A DNA stretch of 64,000 bases, taken from assembly GCA_963920635.1 (NCBI GenBank), contig OY987301.1, positions 14,364,501 to 14,428,500 of the forward strand, in the 5' to 3' direction. A program made the translations under genes and the position numbers. Positions within the stretch are counted from its first letter, which is position 1. Every line of letters begins with the position of its first letter. Shown here in pieces: positions 22,252 through 32,880 of the stretch. The notes beneath the pieces were generated by a model. It was not told the origin of the DNA, did no database searches, and worked only from the letters and a program-made list of their open reading frames with translations. The DNA comes from Pseudeuparius sepicola (lineage: Eukaryota; Arthropoda; Insecta; Coleoptera; Anthribidae).

Positions 22252-22341
22252 CATTTTTTTCAATTGATATCCTTTACCTGATATGCCACTAAACATCGTT
22301 TATTATTTATAATTATTACAGGTACTAAAAATCTTTCTGTA

Positions 22342-22779
22342 TTTGGAGAACTGCGATTACCATTATTGACAATTCGGCGTTTTCGCGCACAATTCCGTTG
22401 TTGACTTTTCCTTCGAGGAGGGTGGGAATTAGTCTCACGTGGCCCCCATCAATCAAATCGGCAACAAAAAGCGCAACTTAATCCTCTCGGTTCAGTGGCG
22501 CACGTGCCGTCCGATAGCCGATCGCATTTAGATAAGGCGTGGACACACAAATAATTCGGGGGGTGCGTTTGGTAATTTATAAGGCCGAGATAATTCGGAT
22601 CTCCAGCTAAATGCTAACCGAAGTGAACGGCGACGCCCTCTATGAATTACGCATAAACTAGAAAATACTGGAAGTATAGGTATGTATAGATATTCATATG
22701 ACGGTAAGTGTGATCAGTTGGTGAAAGTTACCTACTCATTCTCAAGCCTTTTCACAATAATAGATACTTTCACGTTACA
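22342..22779. other. GC-rich patch, no gene recognised
   Basis: About 22380-22660 is GC-rich with no convincing frame. Confidence 0.35.
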
Positions 22780-23040
22780 GCTCACCACTTCTCAACGTAG
22801 TAACTTTTTCATAGAAGTTGTTCAAAATGTTGTCCTCCATTCCTAATTAAGCTTTAACTCTTCGCTGCATAGATTCTTTTATTTTAGCTAATGTATCTTG
22901 GCTATTTTTTTGTATCTCATTCGCAGCGCTTCTACACGAGCTCGTCGAGTAGCAACAGTGGTCAAAAATCTATTATCGATCTGTTGCAAGTAAGTATAAA
23001 AGCAATTTTGTTATATTTTTGATTATTTAATTTTTTTTTC
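22780..23040 (-). repeat. Dispersed repeat, second copy of inverted pair
   Basis: Inverted relative of 19550-19850. Shared words include AGCTCACCACTT, TTATTTTAGCTAATG and CATTCGCAGCGCTTCTACAC. Together the two copies bracket the foldback MITE and the tRNA-like cluster. Confidence 0.5.
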
Positions 23041-23305
23041 ACAAATAAACTTCCTAGGTCGAAACCTACTGTAAAAATTTATGTATTAATCATGTTACAC
23101 CAGCGTCCAGAGATATACTAATAAGTCCGGGCACTCGGCCTTGTGTAAACAAACATTTCCCTCTTGCGCTCTCCCGCTCCCCTCCTCATCGAGCCGATTG
23201 ATATCTTATAATATAAGAAAATAAGCTGTACACAGTGTAGCTGAGAGCGGTTCGTTCGCATTCTACCAGGTGCGCGCAAAATATTACCGCAAAATATTTG
23301 CAGTG
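23041..23305 (+). promoter_or_regulatory. Upstream region of THAP exon, candidate promoter
   Basis: A GC-richer stretch with pyrimidine-rich CTCTTGCGCTCTCCCGCTCC near 23162 lies just before the THAP start codon. There is no clear TATA box at a suitable distance. The call rests on position only. Confidence 0.25.
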
Positions 23306-23656
23306 ATGCCTAGTAATGCTTTTTATATTACCTTTCTTTCATTTCCTAAAGACCCTGAAAGGTAAGATTGAGTACCTACAAAAATTAAGACATTTTTATG
23401 TGACAGTTGTATATTTAGGTATTAATTAAAGAATAATATATAGATTTAATATTAAAATATTGAAAATTTGAAGGTGCCATCAATGGAAGAATGCTTTAGG
23501 GTTCATCGGAGAACATAAATTTGCAAATATTCCACTTGAAGAGGCATATAAACCTATAAGAATTTGCAAGGCACATTTTGATGATCAGTCATTCACTTCG
23601 TCCAAAAAACGTTTAGTAAAAATTGCCGTCCCCTCGGCTGTCTCAAGAAGGTTATG
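23306..23656 (+). CDS. THAP-domain protein, two coding exons
   Basis: Exon 1 (23306-23361) reads MPSNAFYITFLSFPKDPER and splits a codon at a GTAAGA donor. Exon 2 begins at 23474 after TTTGAAG and gives CHQWKNALGF, then ICKAHFDDQSFT (the C..H pair) and KRLVKIAVPS (the AVPT signature). It stays open to a GTAAGA donor at 23657; reading through gives a stop at 23658. Domain order and spacing match the THAP C2CH module (~80 residues). What is odd is that the N-terminal C-x2-4-C pair is absent: MPSN runs directly into FYITFLSFPKD where family members carry a Cys pair and linker. Without it zinc binding should fail. The gene may be a young pseudogene, or the Cys pair may lie in an unrecognised alternative first exon. 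Downstream exons were not found. Confidence 0.7.
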
Positions 23657-23659
23657 GTA

Positions 23660-25029
23660 AGACGCATGCGCTTGTGTAGGTACGTATGCGTAATATTTTG
23701 TTCTGTATTGTTTATGTCAATTTAAATATCAAAATATTTACTACGGGATGAAAAGTAGTTCTGATTAGTTTAACTCTTTGTCGATAAATATTTATTTGTT
23801 ATTTATGTTTTTGTCTGCTCTATGTTTTGTTAGGATTTATTATTTTTATTCATGTTCCAACCAATACATACTTACAAATTATATAGATTCTAGTAATAGC
23901 TACCTTGCATTTTAATTTAACTGTACCTACCAAAAACTAACGGTACACTTACCTACACAAATAATGTTGTACCAAAGTCTACAAATAGGTATACTAATTG
24001 CAAAGATCAATGTTTATTCCCAACGAAAATCGAGAGCCAATGTTGTAGTTCAATGCCGGTAGGGGTATTAGCCCTCGGAGTAGTTGTTTCTGTTGGTTCT
24101 GGTATACTAATATTTGTAGACTTTGGTAAATAATGGAAAGTCAATATGAACCTACCCCCGTATAACTAGCTTGACGGCGATTGCGTTTGGTAAAAACGAA
24201 GCGTGCGAGGTGACGCTGATTTACGACCGGTCGCAAAAAATTGTCGGCTTTTCCGAGAAATTAAAGAAGTGAGCCGACTTTATTATTTCTATACTTTGGT
24301 TACACCCTGTATTATGCTTCGGATTCGACACTAAAAAGAAACAGTTAATAAAAAAATTGTTGTACCTAACTATCTTGTTGTCATTCCGGGCATTGCGTAA
24401 ATATTGCCAAAGCAAAAAACATCTTGAATGCGGACTATTGTTAATTTGTCTGTCTCAACTGCGCGCGTTTTTGTGAGACAACAATGTATTGCGTGCTGCC
24501 ACCCATAAATTCGTCCAATTTTCCAGCGGAATTCTTGCCCCGGGATTATTTAAATCATTTGTTTTGTCGGTGCGCCGGCGATACACACACAAAATCCACA
24601 ATATGTTAATTTGTGCCTATCTCTCGCCGCATCTCTGGATGTTTCGGATTGTGGTAGCTGCGCCAAGATATAATATTTTACTTAGCGAGACTACCTAGGA
24701 AATTCTTAGTTTTCTATTCTCCGCCGGCCTTGTAACCTGTCATACGGTTAACAAATGAGCCGTCCGCGGTTGAGATGTCCTATCATTGTTTAGTATTATG
24801 TCGGTGTAATCGTGGACAACGGGCAATATTTTTGATAAAAGACGCAAAACGCCGCTTACTGTCACCACGGGGAAACACAGGTTTAATTTATTCGAAATCT
24901 TTAGAACCTAAATCTCTTGGAAACAACCAAATCCGCGCCGACAATTTTTAGTATGTCACTTTTGCAGAAGAATCCTATAATATAGAAAAATTTTTCATCT
25001 GCGGCGCAATTCTTAAAACAGAAATAATA
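23660..25029. other. No gene seen
   Basis: AT-rich to about 24150, then mixed, with a moderately GC-rich part at 24420-24800. A lone ACACCCTGTA mariner-type end lies near 24301. No domain was recognised in the 64- and 69-codon frames. Confidence 0.35.
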
Positions 25030-25650
25030 GTTATTCTACAGTACCAAGACACTGAAGTTCAACTTTTTATGACTCATGCGGAATTTAGTTGCCGAGGCCT
25101 TTGGCCGAGGCAAATAAACCACATGAGTCATAAAAACAACTTCAGTGCCGAGGTACATATTATACAATTATTTGAAATCGGAAAATAATAGTTTTATTAG
25201 GCAAGAAAATAATACTAAGGGATCACTCGTCCATGAACCGACTACGCGCGGCGTTGCTTGACTTTGACGATCGCTCTACCTAGGTCAAGTATGACAAAGA
25301 CACGGCGGCTTCGAACAGAAAAACCAAACTGCTGCTTATTGTGCAGCCTCCATAATAAATCTATTTATATTCAAACCTACTAAAATATTTATACTGATAT
25401 AGATTGCGATGCTATAGGTAACAATTTCGCAATGTGTACGAATAGTTAAATGGGCCTTTATTGGCCGGGTTTTGAATATTTGGTCACTTTTGACGGGCAA
25501 TGGCTCCGCGTCTGACGTTTGATGTTTACATCTCGCCAAGGCCTATTTATTGAAAAAAATCGTACAATAATGGGTTACTTCAGTGCCGATTTCTGAGCTT
25601 TTAATGACGATTTTGGGACACTTTACTGCCGATATCAAGAAAATTACTTT
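25030..25650. mobile_element. Centre and right arm of the 5S-bearing foldback element
   Basis: It matches 12360-12856. There is a central hairpin (ATGACTCATGCGG, CCACATGAGTCAT with GCCGAGGCC between), then an arm with the 5S-like segment, TGTGCAGCCTCCAT, GGCCTTTATTGGCC and CGTACAATAATGGG. Unlike the right arm at 12.7 kb it retains the TGATGTTTACATCTCGCC block. The left arm is missing apart from a short stub. Confidence 0.68.
25216..25272 (-). pseudogene. 5S rRNA-derived segment, second element
   Basis: Read on the minus strand it gives GATCGTCAAAGTCAAGCAAC, GCCGCGCGTAGTCGG and TGGACGAGTGATCCCTTA. This is the same box A / intermediate element / box C order as at 12209, with a few substitutions. 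Confidence 0.6.
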
Positions 25651-25687
25651 TTTTAAATTTCTTTGTGTAACTGCATTGATCATCTTA

Positions 25688-26153
25688 GACCGGGAGATAG
25701 TGACAGATTTTTGGACGTGATTTTACTCAGTATGCCTTTCAAAGGGAATTATGTTGCGTATATTTTCACTTTCACAATAGTATCATCCTTTTTTCAGCAG
25801 TTTCATAACCATAACTTGCACACTTCGCATTGGCAGCCTGTTCAGAAACGTGGAAAAATTAATAATTAAAATACAAGTTTCGAATAATAGCCCTTTGGGC
25901 CCACCCTAACGGTATGCCTATGCGGTTTTCCGACGAATTTTCTATTTTAAACTTCATTATAAAACACTTGGCAGCCTGAAATCTATCAAAACGCATATTT
26001 TTCGAATAAAACTCAGTTTTCCATATATGAAGAACCCAGGATGACTCTCTGATTCATACCTTATTGTTGTGAGAATATAATACGCAATATAATGCCCTTT
26101 GAAAGGTATACTGAGTAAAATCACGTCCAAAATTCTGTCACTATATCCCGGTC
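25688..26153. mobile_element. Shortened copy of the 57.1-kb foldback element
   Basis: The ends are GACCGGGAGATAGTGACAG at 25688 and CTGTCACTATATCCCGGTC at 26135-26153. Internal blocks (TTTTTTCAGCAGTTTCATAA, GGCAGCCTGTTCAGAAACGT, CCCACCCTAACGGTATGCCT) match one arm of 57136-58002. The palindromic arm is mostly lost, but both ends are present. Confidence 0.68.
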
Positions 26154-26239
26154 TATATGTCTTTACCATGAGATTCACAAATTCAAGTTAAATAAATTTA
26201 GTATAAATTTTGTGCAGCAGATTTAAAAAAACGCAAAAT

Positions 26240-26396
26240 ATATAGGGTCTTCCATTTTAAAAAACATAAGTTTGATTTGCCACGCATTTGCGAAACACCC
26301 CATATAAAATTTCTTACTACCTCAGAAAACAAAAAACACAAAAAATTAAAAACTTATAAGGGCAGTGGAAGACTTCGCGAGGACACCCTGTGATTA
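26240..26396. repeat. Mariner-type MITE remnant
   Basis: TTCCATTTTAAAAAACATAA and TTTGCCACG resemble the arm of the nested MITE near 18332-18375. The segment ends GGACACCCTGTGA. A short remnant with no coding content. Confidence 0.35.
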
Positions 26397-26554
26397 ACTA
26401 TTTTAGAAATATTGTATAGGTACCTACATTTTGCAATTTCTAAACAACTTTTGAAAATTTCTTTAAAATCTCAACTAAACTAAAAGATACGCATTCAACG
26501 ATTCCTGGAATTTTTTAATTTTTCATCGAATTTTCCACTTAGGCTCTATCCCAT

Positions 26555-27634
26555 AGACGTAACTAGGACGTATTTTTAGGGGGGCTGATCAGGACCGGCT
26601 CAAGATTTTGCGGGACCGGGTGCCGCATGAAAATGCGGGGCCCCGACAAGGAATTATTTAATCCATTAAGAAGAAATTTTTGAAAGTCGGTACGCTACTT
26701 ACAAAGGTATATTTTTTACATGTCATTCTGTAAAATGGTAGGCCGGGGCTACGAGTTTGGATCACTTCTGTGACGTATATAGGAATATAGGAATTAATTT
26801 CGAGTGGTGGAGGGACAATTTTTGTGTCTTTTTTTAAACAAGGGCGTTTAAAATAATTCTAAAAAATGCGCCGCAGGCGACATTTTTTAAAAAGTTGAAG
26901 AAAAATTACATAAAACTAGTGTTGGGAAATCCCAATATCTTCAAATTTACAAGCTGGAGTGAATATTTTCAAATTCCGAAATGGGTTCGGTCCCGTCCTT
27001 CTAAATATGTTACTGATTGGATCACCCTGTACCCCCCTTGAGGTGCCACACCCAAAAACGTTAATTTTAAGGCTTCAAAAAATAGTGTATAGGTCTATCT
27101 ACTGGTAATTTTGAATAATCTTTAATTCATTTAAGAAAATAACATTATGAAAAAGTATACGTTTCCGAGTAGAAACCAGACAAAAAATGTTGGGAATGTC
27201 TGCTATTTTGTGATGCAAGATTATTTACATAGTACATATTATAACGAAACAACAATACACTGGATGAATAACAAAATAAAAGTCTGGAGTCTGGCACAGC
27301 AAAAGTAGGTACATTCTCCGACGCCCGTCTCGTCTCTCTTTCTCTCGGCAGCAGGCACGGTGTGTTCGCTCTCGCTTGCGCGTTTAAATTTCAGTCGGAT
27401 TTTGTGGGGCACAAGGCGCAAGATTCCGCAAGAGCAAGCGATTCTTCGAAACTGATGAATTTAAAAATGCGCGTGGGGTGTTCGCCGTGTTGCGTAACGT
27501 TGCGTTGTCAGAATGTTAGATCTATTCTGTTTACGAGAAGCATATCTTCGCACATCCTTTACATTTTAGGGAGGGCTAATAGAAATGTAGGGGGGCTAAG
27601 CCCCCCCTAGCCCCCCCCCCCCCTAGTTACGTCT
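26555..27634. mobile_element. Candidate hAT-like element with 13-bp TIR
   Basis: AGACGTAACTAGG at 26555 is matched exactly inverted by CCTAGTTACGTCT at 27622-27634, with G-runs or C-runs inside each end (TTAGGGGGGCT; AGCCCCCC). That layout is common in insect hAT MITEs. The 8-bp flanks do not match, so the target duplication is lost or the boundaries are wrong. A second GC-rich terminus-like block (GGACCGGCTCAAGATTTTGC) at about 26591 suggests nesting. The interior (GC-richer at 27290-27500) has no recognised transposase. Confidence 0.45.
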
Positions 27635-28867
27635 CACTCTCCTATAGATATATATTACTCGTATGTATTAGGGATATTTTGGGGCGTGTTATATTTTGTG
27701 CTTTGAAAACTTGATTTTTATTAATGGCCGTCATTTTCCTTTGACATATACCACCGAATTTAGTCACCGTCGTCCATGCGATATTTGGACGCATTGAATA
27801 CTTTTTACGTATTCGTTTCCACCGTAGCGGGGCGTCGGTATAAATCATCGCAAAACAATCGTAGGCGGCGTGGGCGATAAGGTCCCGAATAAAGCCAATG
27901 AAAACGTGATATTAGGGGCGCCGAATTAATGACGTTCGGGGACAAGGTCGCGAGAATCCGCCTGCTTGGATGTGTGTAAACGCGCCTAATGCGTCCAGGA
28001 CAGGGCTCAACATATTTACGAGATCAGGTCGATTTTGAACTACCGCCGCGATTATTGGCCTCAGGAGAGACAAAGGCCCCGCGTATAAATTCTTCAATTT
28101 TAAATATAAAGTTTTCCAACATGATACGGCTATTAATTAATTGCTAGGAATGGATCCTAAAGTAGTTGATAAATATCCAACAGGAACAATATGCAGGGAG
28201 TTTCCTAAACATGCTGCAAAAATTCAAGAGAGCATTCCTTGGGTCAAGATGTAAAAAAATTCTACAAACATATATGTTCAGAATTGCTTCATTTCCGAAA
28301 TACAGGGTGTTAAATCTTTGTAAAAAATTTTAATGAAATAAAATAATAAATAAACCTACTCAATTCAAATTCAAATTTTCAAAACTGAGTTCTGTGTTTT
28401 AAGGAATGCGCACAAACTTTAATCAAAAATACAATTTTCTGATAAATGTAAAATAAAAAAATATCCCATTTTATGTTGCATACTTTCTGCTTGTCACTGT
28501 ATAAATAGGTTTTCCTGCTCCCTCCCCTGTAAGTTCACTTTACATGCTCGCCAATAGGTCCGAAAGCGAAAGTGAAATGTACGAGGTGCCCTGTTGCTAG
28601 GTACAAAAAGTGGTTGCTAGGTACCAAAAGTATTGCCTAGCAACGATGCAACAATTATGCAGCAAGGACCTTAAAACCATTAACAAAATATATGTAGCAA
28701 CTTAGCAACTTGAAACTGGCGTCTATGTTTCACATCGATTGTTTTATAAACTAGTTTTGATCTAAAATAATACGAATTATGCCAAAGAAAAATTAAAAAT
28801 ATGGATAGGTATATTTTTCAATGTCAAATAATGTGGCTAATAGCAAAGTTAAGCAATACTGAACGTA
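27635..28867. other. No gene seen; GC patch and lone mariner end
   Basis: A GC-rich patch covers 27780-28100. AATACAGGGTGTTAAATC near 28301 is a lone mariner-type end. GTTGCTAGGTAC is repeated near 28592 and 28613. Confidence 0.35.
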
Positions 28868-28936
28868 GCGCTAGGTTAAAAGCGTCCGGATAGTAAACCG
28901 TAGGTTACGGGTTCGAGTCCCACACAAAAGCCAAGG
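28868..28936 (+). tRNA. Degenerate tRNA-like sequence
   Basis: TAGCGCTAGGTTAAAAGC resembles an A-box/D arm (GCGC pairing with GCGT), and ACGGGTTCGAGTCCC is a consensus B box with a TTCGAGT loop. The anticodon stem (CGG/CCG) and T stem (GGG/CCC) are only 3 bp, and no 7-bp acceptor stem forms. A T6 run follows after about 8 nt. This is most likely a decayed tRNA or tRNA-derived SINE head. Confidence 0.3.
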
Positions 28937-29104
28937 ATTTTTTATTATCACTGTATTCTACTTCTTATATTTTTCTACTACTTTAATTTTTAGTAATTGA
29001 ACAATGGTTAATTTAAATATTATTACTCACAATCTACTCCATAGCGTTTAATTAAAATTACCTATATACTTTTTTTATAATAGGAACTTGTCGAAAGCAG
29101 GAAA

Positions 29105-29205
29105 AATATACTACATTGCACGTTGCGTAAGCTCTTTTTTGGCCTCGGTCCTTAAACAACCTCCTCGGCCAAAAAGTGGACTTACTCATCTTGCAATGTA
29201 AATAA
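29105..29205. repeat. ~90-bp hairpin
   Basis: ACATTGCACGTTGCGTAAGC pairs imperfectly with a TACTCATCTTGCAATGT-containing arm, with GGCCTCGG and CTCGGCC near the loop. No further similarity recognised. Confidence 0.45.
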
Positions 29206-29792
29206 CTGTTATTATTTGAACCTTTTTTTTTAATTTTATATTGACCCAAGGAATATGCCCTTAAAATGTTTACTGCATGTTTAAGAAACACATTACATTT
29301 AAAAAAATATTTTAAATTTATATCGCGGATTGACTATATTTATGAATGAAAATCTGAACATTTAACGATTGGAGATCCAAGGACTGGCATATACTTATTA
29401 TTTATTACATTCGAGTTGTGCCATTTTTTCTTTGTTTTGTTATAAATAAGTGCTTTTAAATAAATCATGGAGGTAAAAAATATCGATCAACGTTATTATG
29501 TTCGCAGTTCGTGTATCGTAAGAATGAAAGTGGTTCACTCCAACCCTGCGTCCCACACCGTCATGGTATCAAATCGCAAAGCTTGGGGTGCGTCAGACCA
29601 TTATGTGTATATGGACTGCGATAAAGAGCTGGAACTGATAGGCCTTTATTTTCAATTTTTCGGTGTCAAGTCACTGGTAACCCACTGAAATAAATGCCTT
29701 CCAGATAAGTAGGAGGATATTTGGTTTTCCGATTTCTGCACACGCGCGTCGTATTTGGAAATAAGGGGAGAAAGAAAGACATCACCTTTTAT
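29206..29792. other. No gene recognised
   Basis: A 73-codon frame at 29467-29688 has a good start context (AATCATGG) and TATAAATA about 20 bp upstream, but no domain I recognise. Chance cannot be excluded. Confidence 0.3.
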
Positions 29793-30545
29793 CACGGGCG
29801 TAGCCAGGATTTAGTTTTGGGGGGGGGTTTTAGTTTGAGAAGTAAATAAAACAACAAAAATATACTTATATGAAATTTAATATCTATATATCCATCCGAA
29901 AAACTACGACATATATTTATAAAGTTCTTAACTTTAAATGAAATGGATAAATTAATTTCGTTCCTCTGCGCTAAATCTAAAACCATTAAAGAAGAAATCT
30001 TCGGCTTTTTCTTTTAAATATATCTACTACTTCATCTGCATGAATTTCTGTTCCATAGTGAATGTTCATTAGAGCCAAACCATTAAGTCTGTTTTCACTT
30101 GTAGTGTTTCGTAAATAGTTTTTCAGTCTCCTTAGGCTCGAGAAAGACCTCTCTGGGGTAGCAGTGGATACAGGAATGGTAGCCAAGATTTGTAGTAATG
30201 TGTAAATATTAGGATAAAGGTTTTTATCGCACATATCTAGGCATTCCAAACTAGATTTCGGGGTAGGCAGTCTTCTTATCAGCATGCAAGGTAGCTGAAG
30301 CTTTGATAGCTAAATCAAAATTTGTTTCTTTATTAGAAACCCCTTGACCTTGACTACACCATTTTTTCCAGTAGTCCATACCTTTAGGTTTACCACCCTT
30401 CCTTTTTTTCCCCTCCATTTTTCGACAGTAATAATGATTCACGTCTCTATCCTTAACAAGGATAGATAATATTAGGTAATATTTTGCTTATTTCGGGGGG
30501 GGGGGGGGGTTGAACCCCCGAAACCCCCCCTTGGCTACGCCCGTG
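29793..30545. mobile_element. hAT deletion derivative with perfect 8-bp TSD
   Basis: The element starts CACGGGCGTAGCCAGG and ends TTGGCTACGCCCGTG. It is flanked by identical CCTTTTAT at 29785-29792 and 30546-30553. Long G-runs lie just inside both ends. Part of the 3' end of a hAT transposase remains on the minus strand. An exact target duplication and matching ends point to fairly recent insertion of an internally deleted copy. Confidence 0.88.
29986..30445 (-). pseudogene. hAT transposase C-terminal fragment
   Basis: The 99-codon frame reads NLYPNIYTLLQILATIPVST followed by ATPERSFSSLRRLKNYLR and RLNGLALMNIH. This is the hAT dimerisation domain as found in the ZMYM1/PRKRIP-like insect hAT group. 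An overlapping frame at 30251-30442 gives YWKKWCSQ and probably represents sequence upstream of it. The catalytic core and zinc finger are missing, so the copy is non-autonomous but may have been moved by an intact relative. Confidence 0.85.
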
Positions 30546-30663
30546 CCTTTTATAGATTTATCGTGTAAGTGTAACAGCGTTTCCGTTTATTTGTGCTAAC
30601 AGCGACCAGATAGATTTACAAGGAAAAATGAAACAATATCAAATTAAAAATTCTGTGAGGTAT

Positions 30664-31075
30664 CTCAAAATTGTTGTGACCAAATATTCAAAACCCGGCC
30701 GATAAAGGCCCATTTAACTTTTCGTACACATTGCGAAATGGTTTCCTATAGCAGCGCAATCCTTCAGTATACATATTTTAGTAAATTTGAATATCAATAG
30801 ATTTGTTGTGTAGGCTGCACAAGAAGCAGCAGTTTGGTTTTTCTGTACGAAGATGCCGTGTCTTGTCTTACTTGACCTAGGTAGAGCGATCGTCAAAGTC
30901 AAGCAACGCCGCGCGTAGTCGGTTCATGGACGGGTGATCCCTTATTATTTTTTTCTTGCCTAATAAAACATTTTTTTTTCAGATTTCAAAAAAATATATA
31001 ATATGTACCTCGGCACTGAAGTTCTTTTTATGACTTCAGTGCCTTGGTACTTAAATAACTATTACTCACAAGGTT
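30664..31075. mobile_element. Left arm of the 5S-bearing foldback element
   Basis: It matches 12000-12350 closely (CAAATATTCAAAACCCGGCC, TTTCGTACACATTGCGAAAT, GTGTAGGCTGCACAAGAAGC blocks). It keeps the 5S-like segment and then collapses at the centre: the right arm is reduced to ACTTCAGTGCCTTGGTAC. An independent partial copy. Confidence 0.68.
30888..30944 (+). pseudogene. 5S rRNA-derived segment, third element
   Basis: GATCGTCAAAGTCAAGCAAC continuing to GGACGGGTGATCCCTTA, apparently the same as the copy at 12209-12265 over the whole segment. Four copies in three elements show that this is a fixed part of the repeat family. Confidence 0.62.
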
Positions 31076-32648
31076 AGATAAGTACTTTGAGTTTTTCATT
31101 CGTTTACTGTTTGATCTTGAAATTTTGAAAAATTTTCGACTGCGGCGCTATTTTCAACATCAAAAATTAAATCTTAAATTAAATAAAATAATTTTTTAAG
31201 TGAAATTTTGGAACAGGTAGATATATAATTTTCCACCCTCTCTCCAAGAAAAGCCCCTGCCACAAACCACCATTATTAATAGGGACGCCGTTTTTTTCAA
31301 TATATTTAGATGAGATTAGAGAAAGTTTATTTGGTGAATAAGGTGTCAGTGTGTGAGTAAATAATGTACGGAGCAAAATTTGTCAGATAATATACAAAAA
31401 TGCGTATGCGTATATGTAGAATAATTTATTTTTAATTTTATAAATGTAATAAGTATACATAGGTACGCATTTTAAATATAAATTTCTGGAATTCAGATGT
31501 TTTACCATTTAATAGAGCATTTCAGTGTATATTAAACGCATGTAATTAAATTTACAAAATCCAAATTTTTAAAATAAAAAAATACTATATTTTTTGTAGT
31601 CTTTTTTAGTCTTTGCGCCTGGTGTCTTTAACTTGAGCTGGTTATTTGGTGTCGCACTTTCGTTGCGTAAACAGCTATGATCAGTTAAAGTAGATGTGTG
31701 TAAAGTAGCAAAATATCCGACTCCTAATTCCGAATAGTAAGTGAAAATATTTGAATATAAATTTTTTCATAATGTTTGGATATAATTGGCTTATTATATC
31801 CCATATGCAGTACTTAGATTGGAGAGAATATAAATTTATTCTTCATACGCTTAAATCCACATACCAATAACGTTGTTTTTGCACTCGACGCGCGTTTCGC
31901 TAACCAATTTAGCATGATCAGGAGATGATTAAAATTATTTTAATCATCCCTTGATCCCTTGGAACCTGCGCTATTGTGGAACTGACTTTATTCGAAGTAT
32001 TATCGCTCCTGTCATTATAAATTCTTGACTATGGATCATCCAGCATTGAGATTATTGTAAAAATAAACGCACAAGTCCCCAAAAGCTATTTATATAGTGA
32101 ATTGGGTAACTTATTTTTTATTTCTTTCATATATTCTTCATATGTATATCCTTACAGAGGAGGCACTGCATCCTCTGCCTCCCCGGACGAGTCGCCACTG
32201 GTTTCAAGGTCGAAATTTTCAAATAGTGAGCAATCCAAACAATAAGAACATACCTAATACATAGTATTCTCTAGACTTTGATAATACGTTACATATTAAA
32301 ACAATAGATGGTTGATCACATTTTTAAAAACACTTTGCTAATAAGACGGCACAAATCTTATGCCATTAGTTTTTGACGCTGTAAAGTAAGGTGGGCCTCC
32401 ACGTCACGTCCGCCGCCCGGAGCCCGGAGCTGGCGGCCATATTGGCCGCGACGGCGACGGCTCAATCGGCGGCACGACCGGATGAACGATCGCCGGCGAG
32501 ACAATGGCCCGCCTGTCGAGGGGGTAGGCGCCGTGGTTTATAGGGCCGTCGACGGCCGGACCCCGCGCGAAAAAACGAAAGAGGCCGCGACTCGCGCGGT
32601 AGAGAAATTGGGTGGCGCGCCAGGGGTAGGTGGGTAGGTATGCTCACT
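31076..32648. other. No gene seen; GC patch and hAT-like end
   Basis: AT-rich to 32140. GACGAGTCGCCACTGG near 32186 resembles a hAT end. A GC-rich block covers 32390-32630 with overlapping minus-strand frames lacking domains. Confidence 0.4.
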
Positions 32649-32880
32649 ATACTTTACAACCTTCGATTTAGCAAACGGATTCCACCAAAGCAAGATGTGA
32701 CCAGATGATATTATACTCAAAACGGCTTTTTCTACAGACACAGGTCACCATCAATTTAAAAGCACGCCATTTGGTCTCAAAAATGCACCCACCACCTTCC
32801 AAAGAGTAATGAATAATGTTCTCCGTGGCCTTCAAAATGAATGTCTTGTATACCTCGTTGATATTATCATTTTTTTAGTT
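32649..32880 (+). pseudogene. Ty3/gypsy reverse transcriptase fragment
   Basis: One frame reads TTFDLANGFHQSKM, a stop, then [19 protein letters not shown] and [11 protein letters not shown]. These are the RT fingers/palm blocks of a 17.6/297-like gypsy element. The catalytic YLDD box reads YLVD, and a TGA interrupts the frame. No LTR, RNase H or integrase is attached, so this is a short dead fragment. Confidence 0.88.

Larger units (their letters stand above)
21637..22341. repeat. Cluster of three tRNA-like repeat units
   Basis: Each unit consists of a tRNA-like head and a short body with a T-run, TCAATTGATATCCTTTACC and ATGCCACTAAACATCG. Units 2 and 3 (about 21760-21930 and 22171-22340) are direct repeats that look identical over about 165 bp. 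Unit 1 (about 21637-21757) is inverted, so units 1 and 2 form a large palindrome. The ~240 bp between units 2 and 3 is unrelated. Confidence 0.75.

Noticed and set aside
21637..22341. CRISPR-like spaced repeats
   Set aside because: The repeats are tRNA-like units of 73 nt with unequal spacing and mixed orientation; no other array with regular spacers was seen anywhere in the window.
29467..29688. 73-codon frame with TATAAATA upstream and a good start context
   Set aside because: No family recognised and short enough to be chance; kept only as a note in the intergenic entry.
30251..30442. Independent 63-codon lysine-rich protein
   Set aside because: Lies within the hAT derivative, overlaps the transposase fragment, and fits the region upstream of its dimerisation domain.
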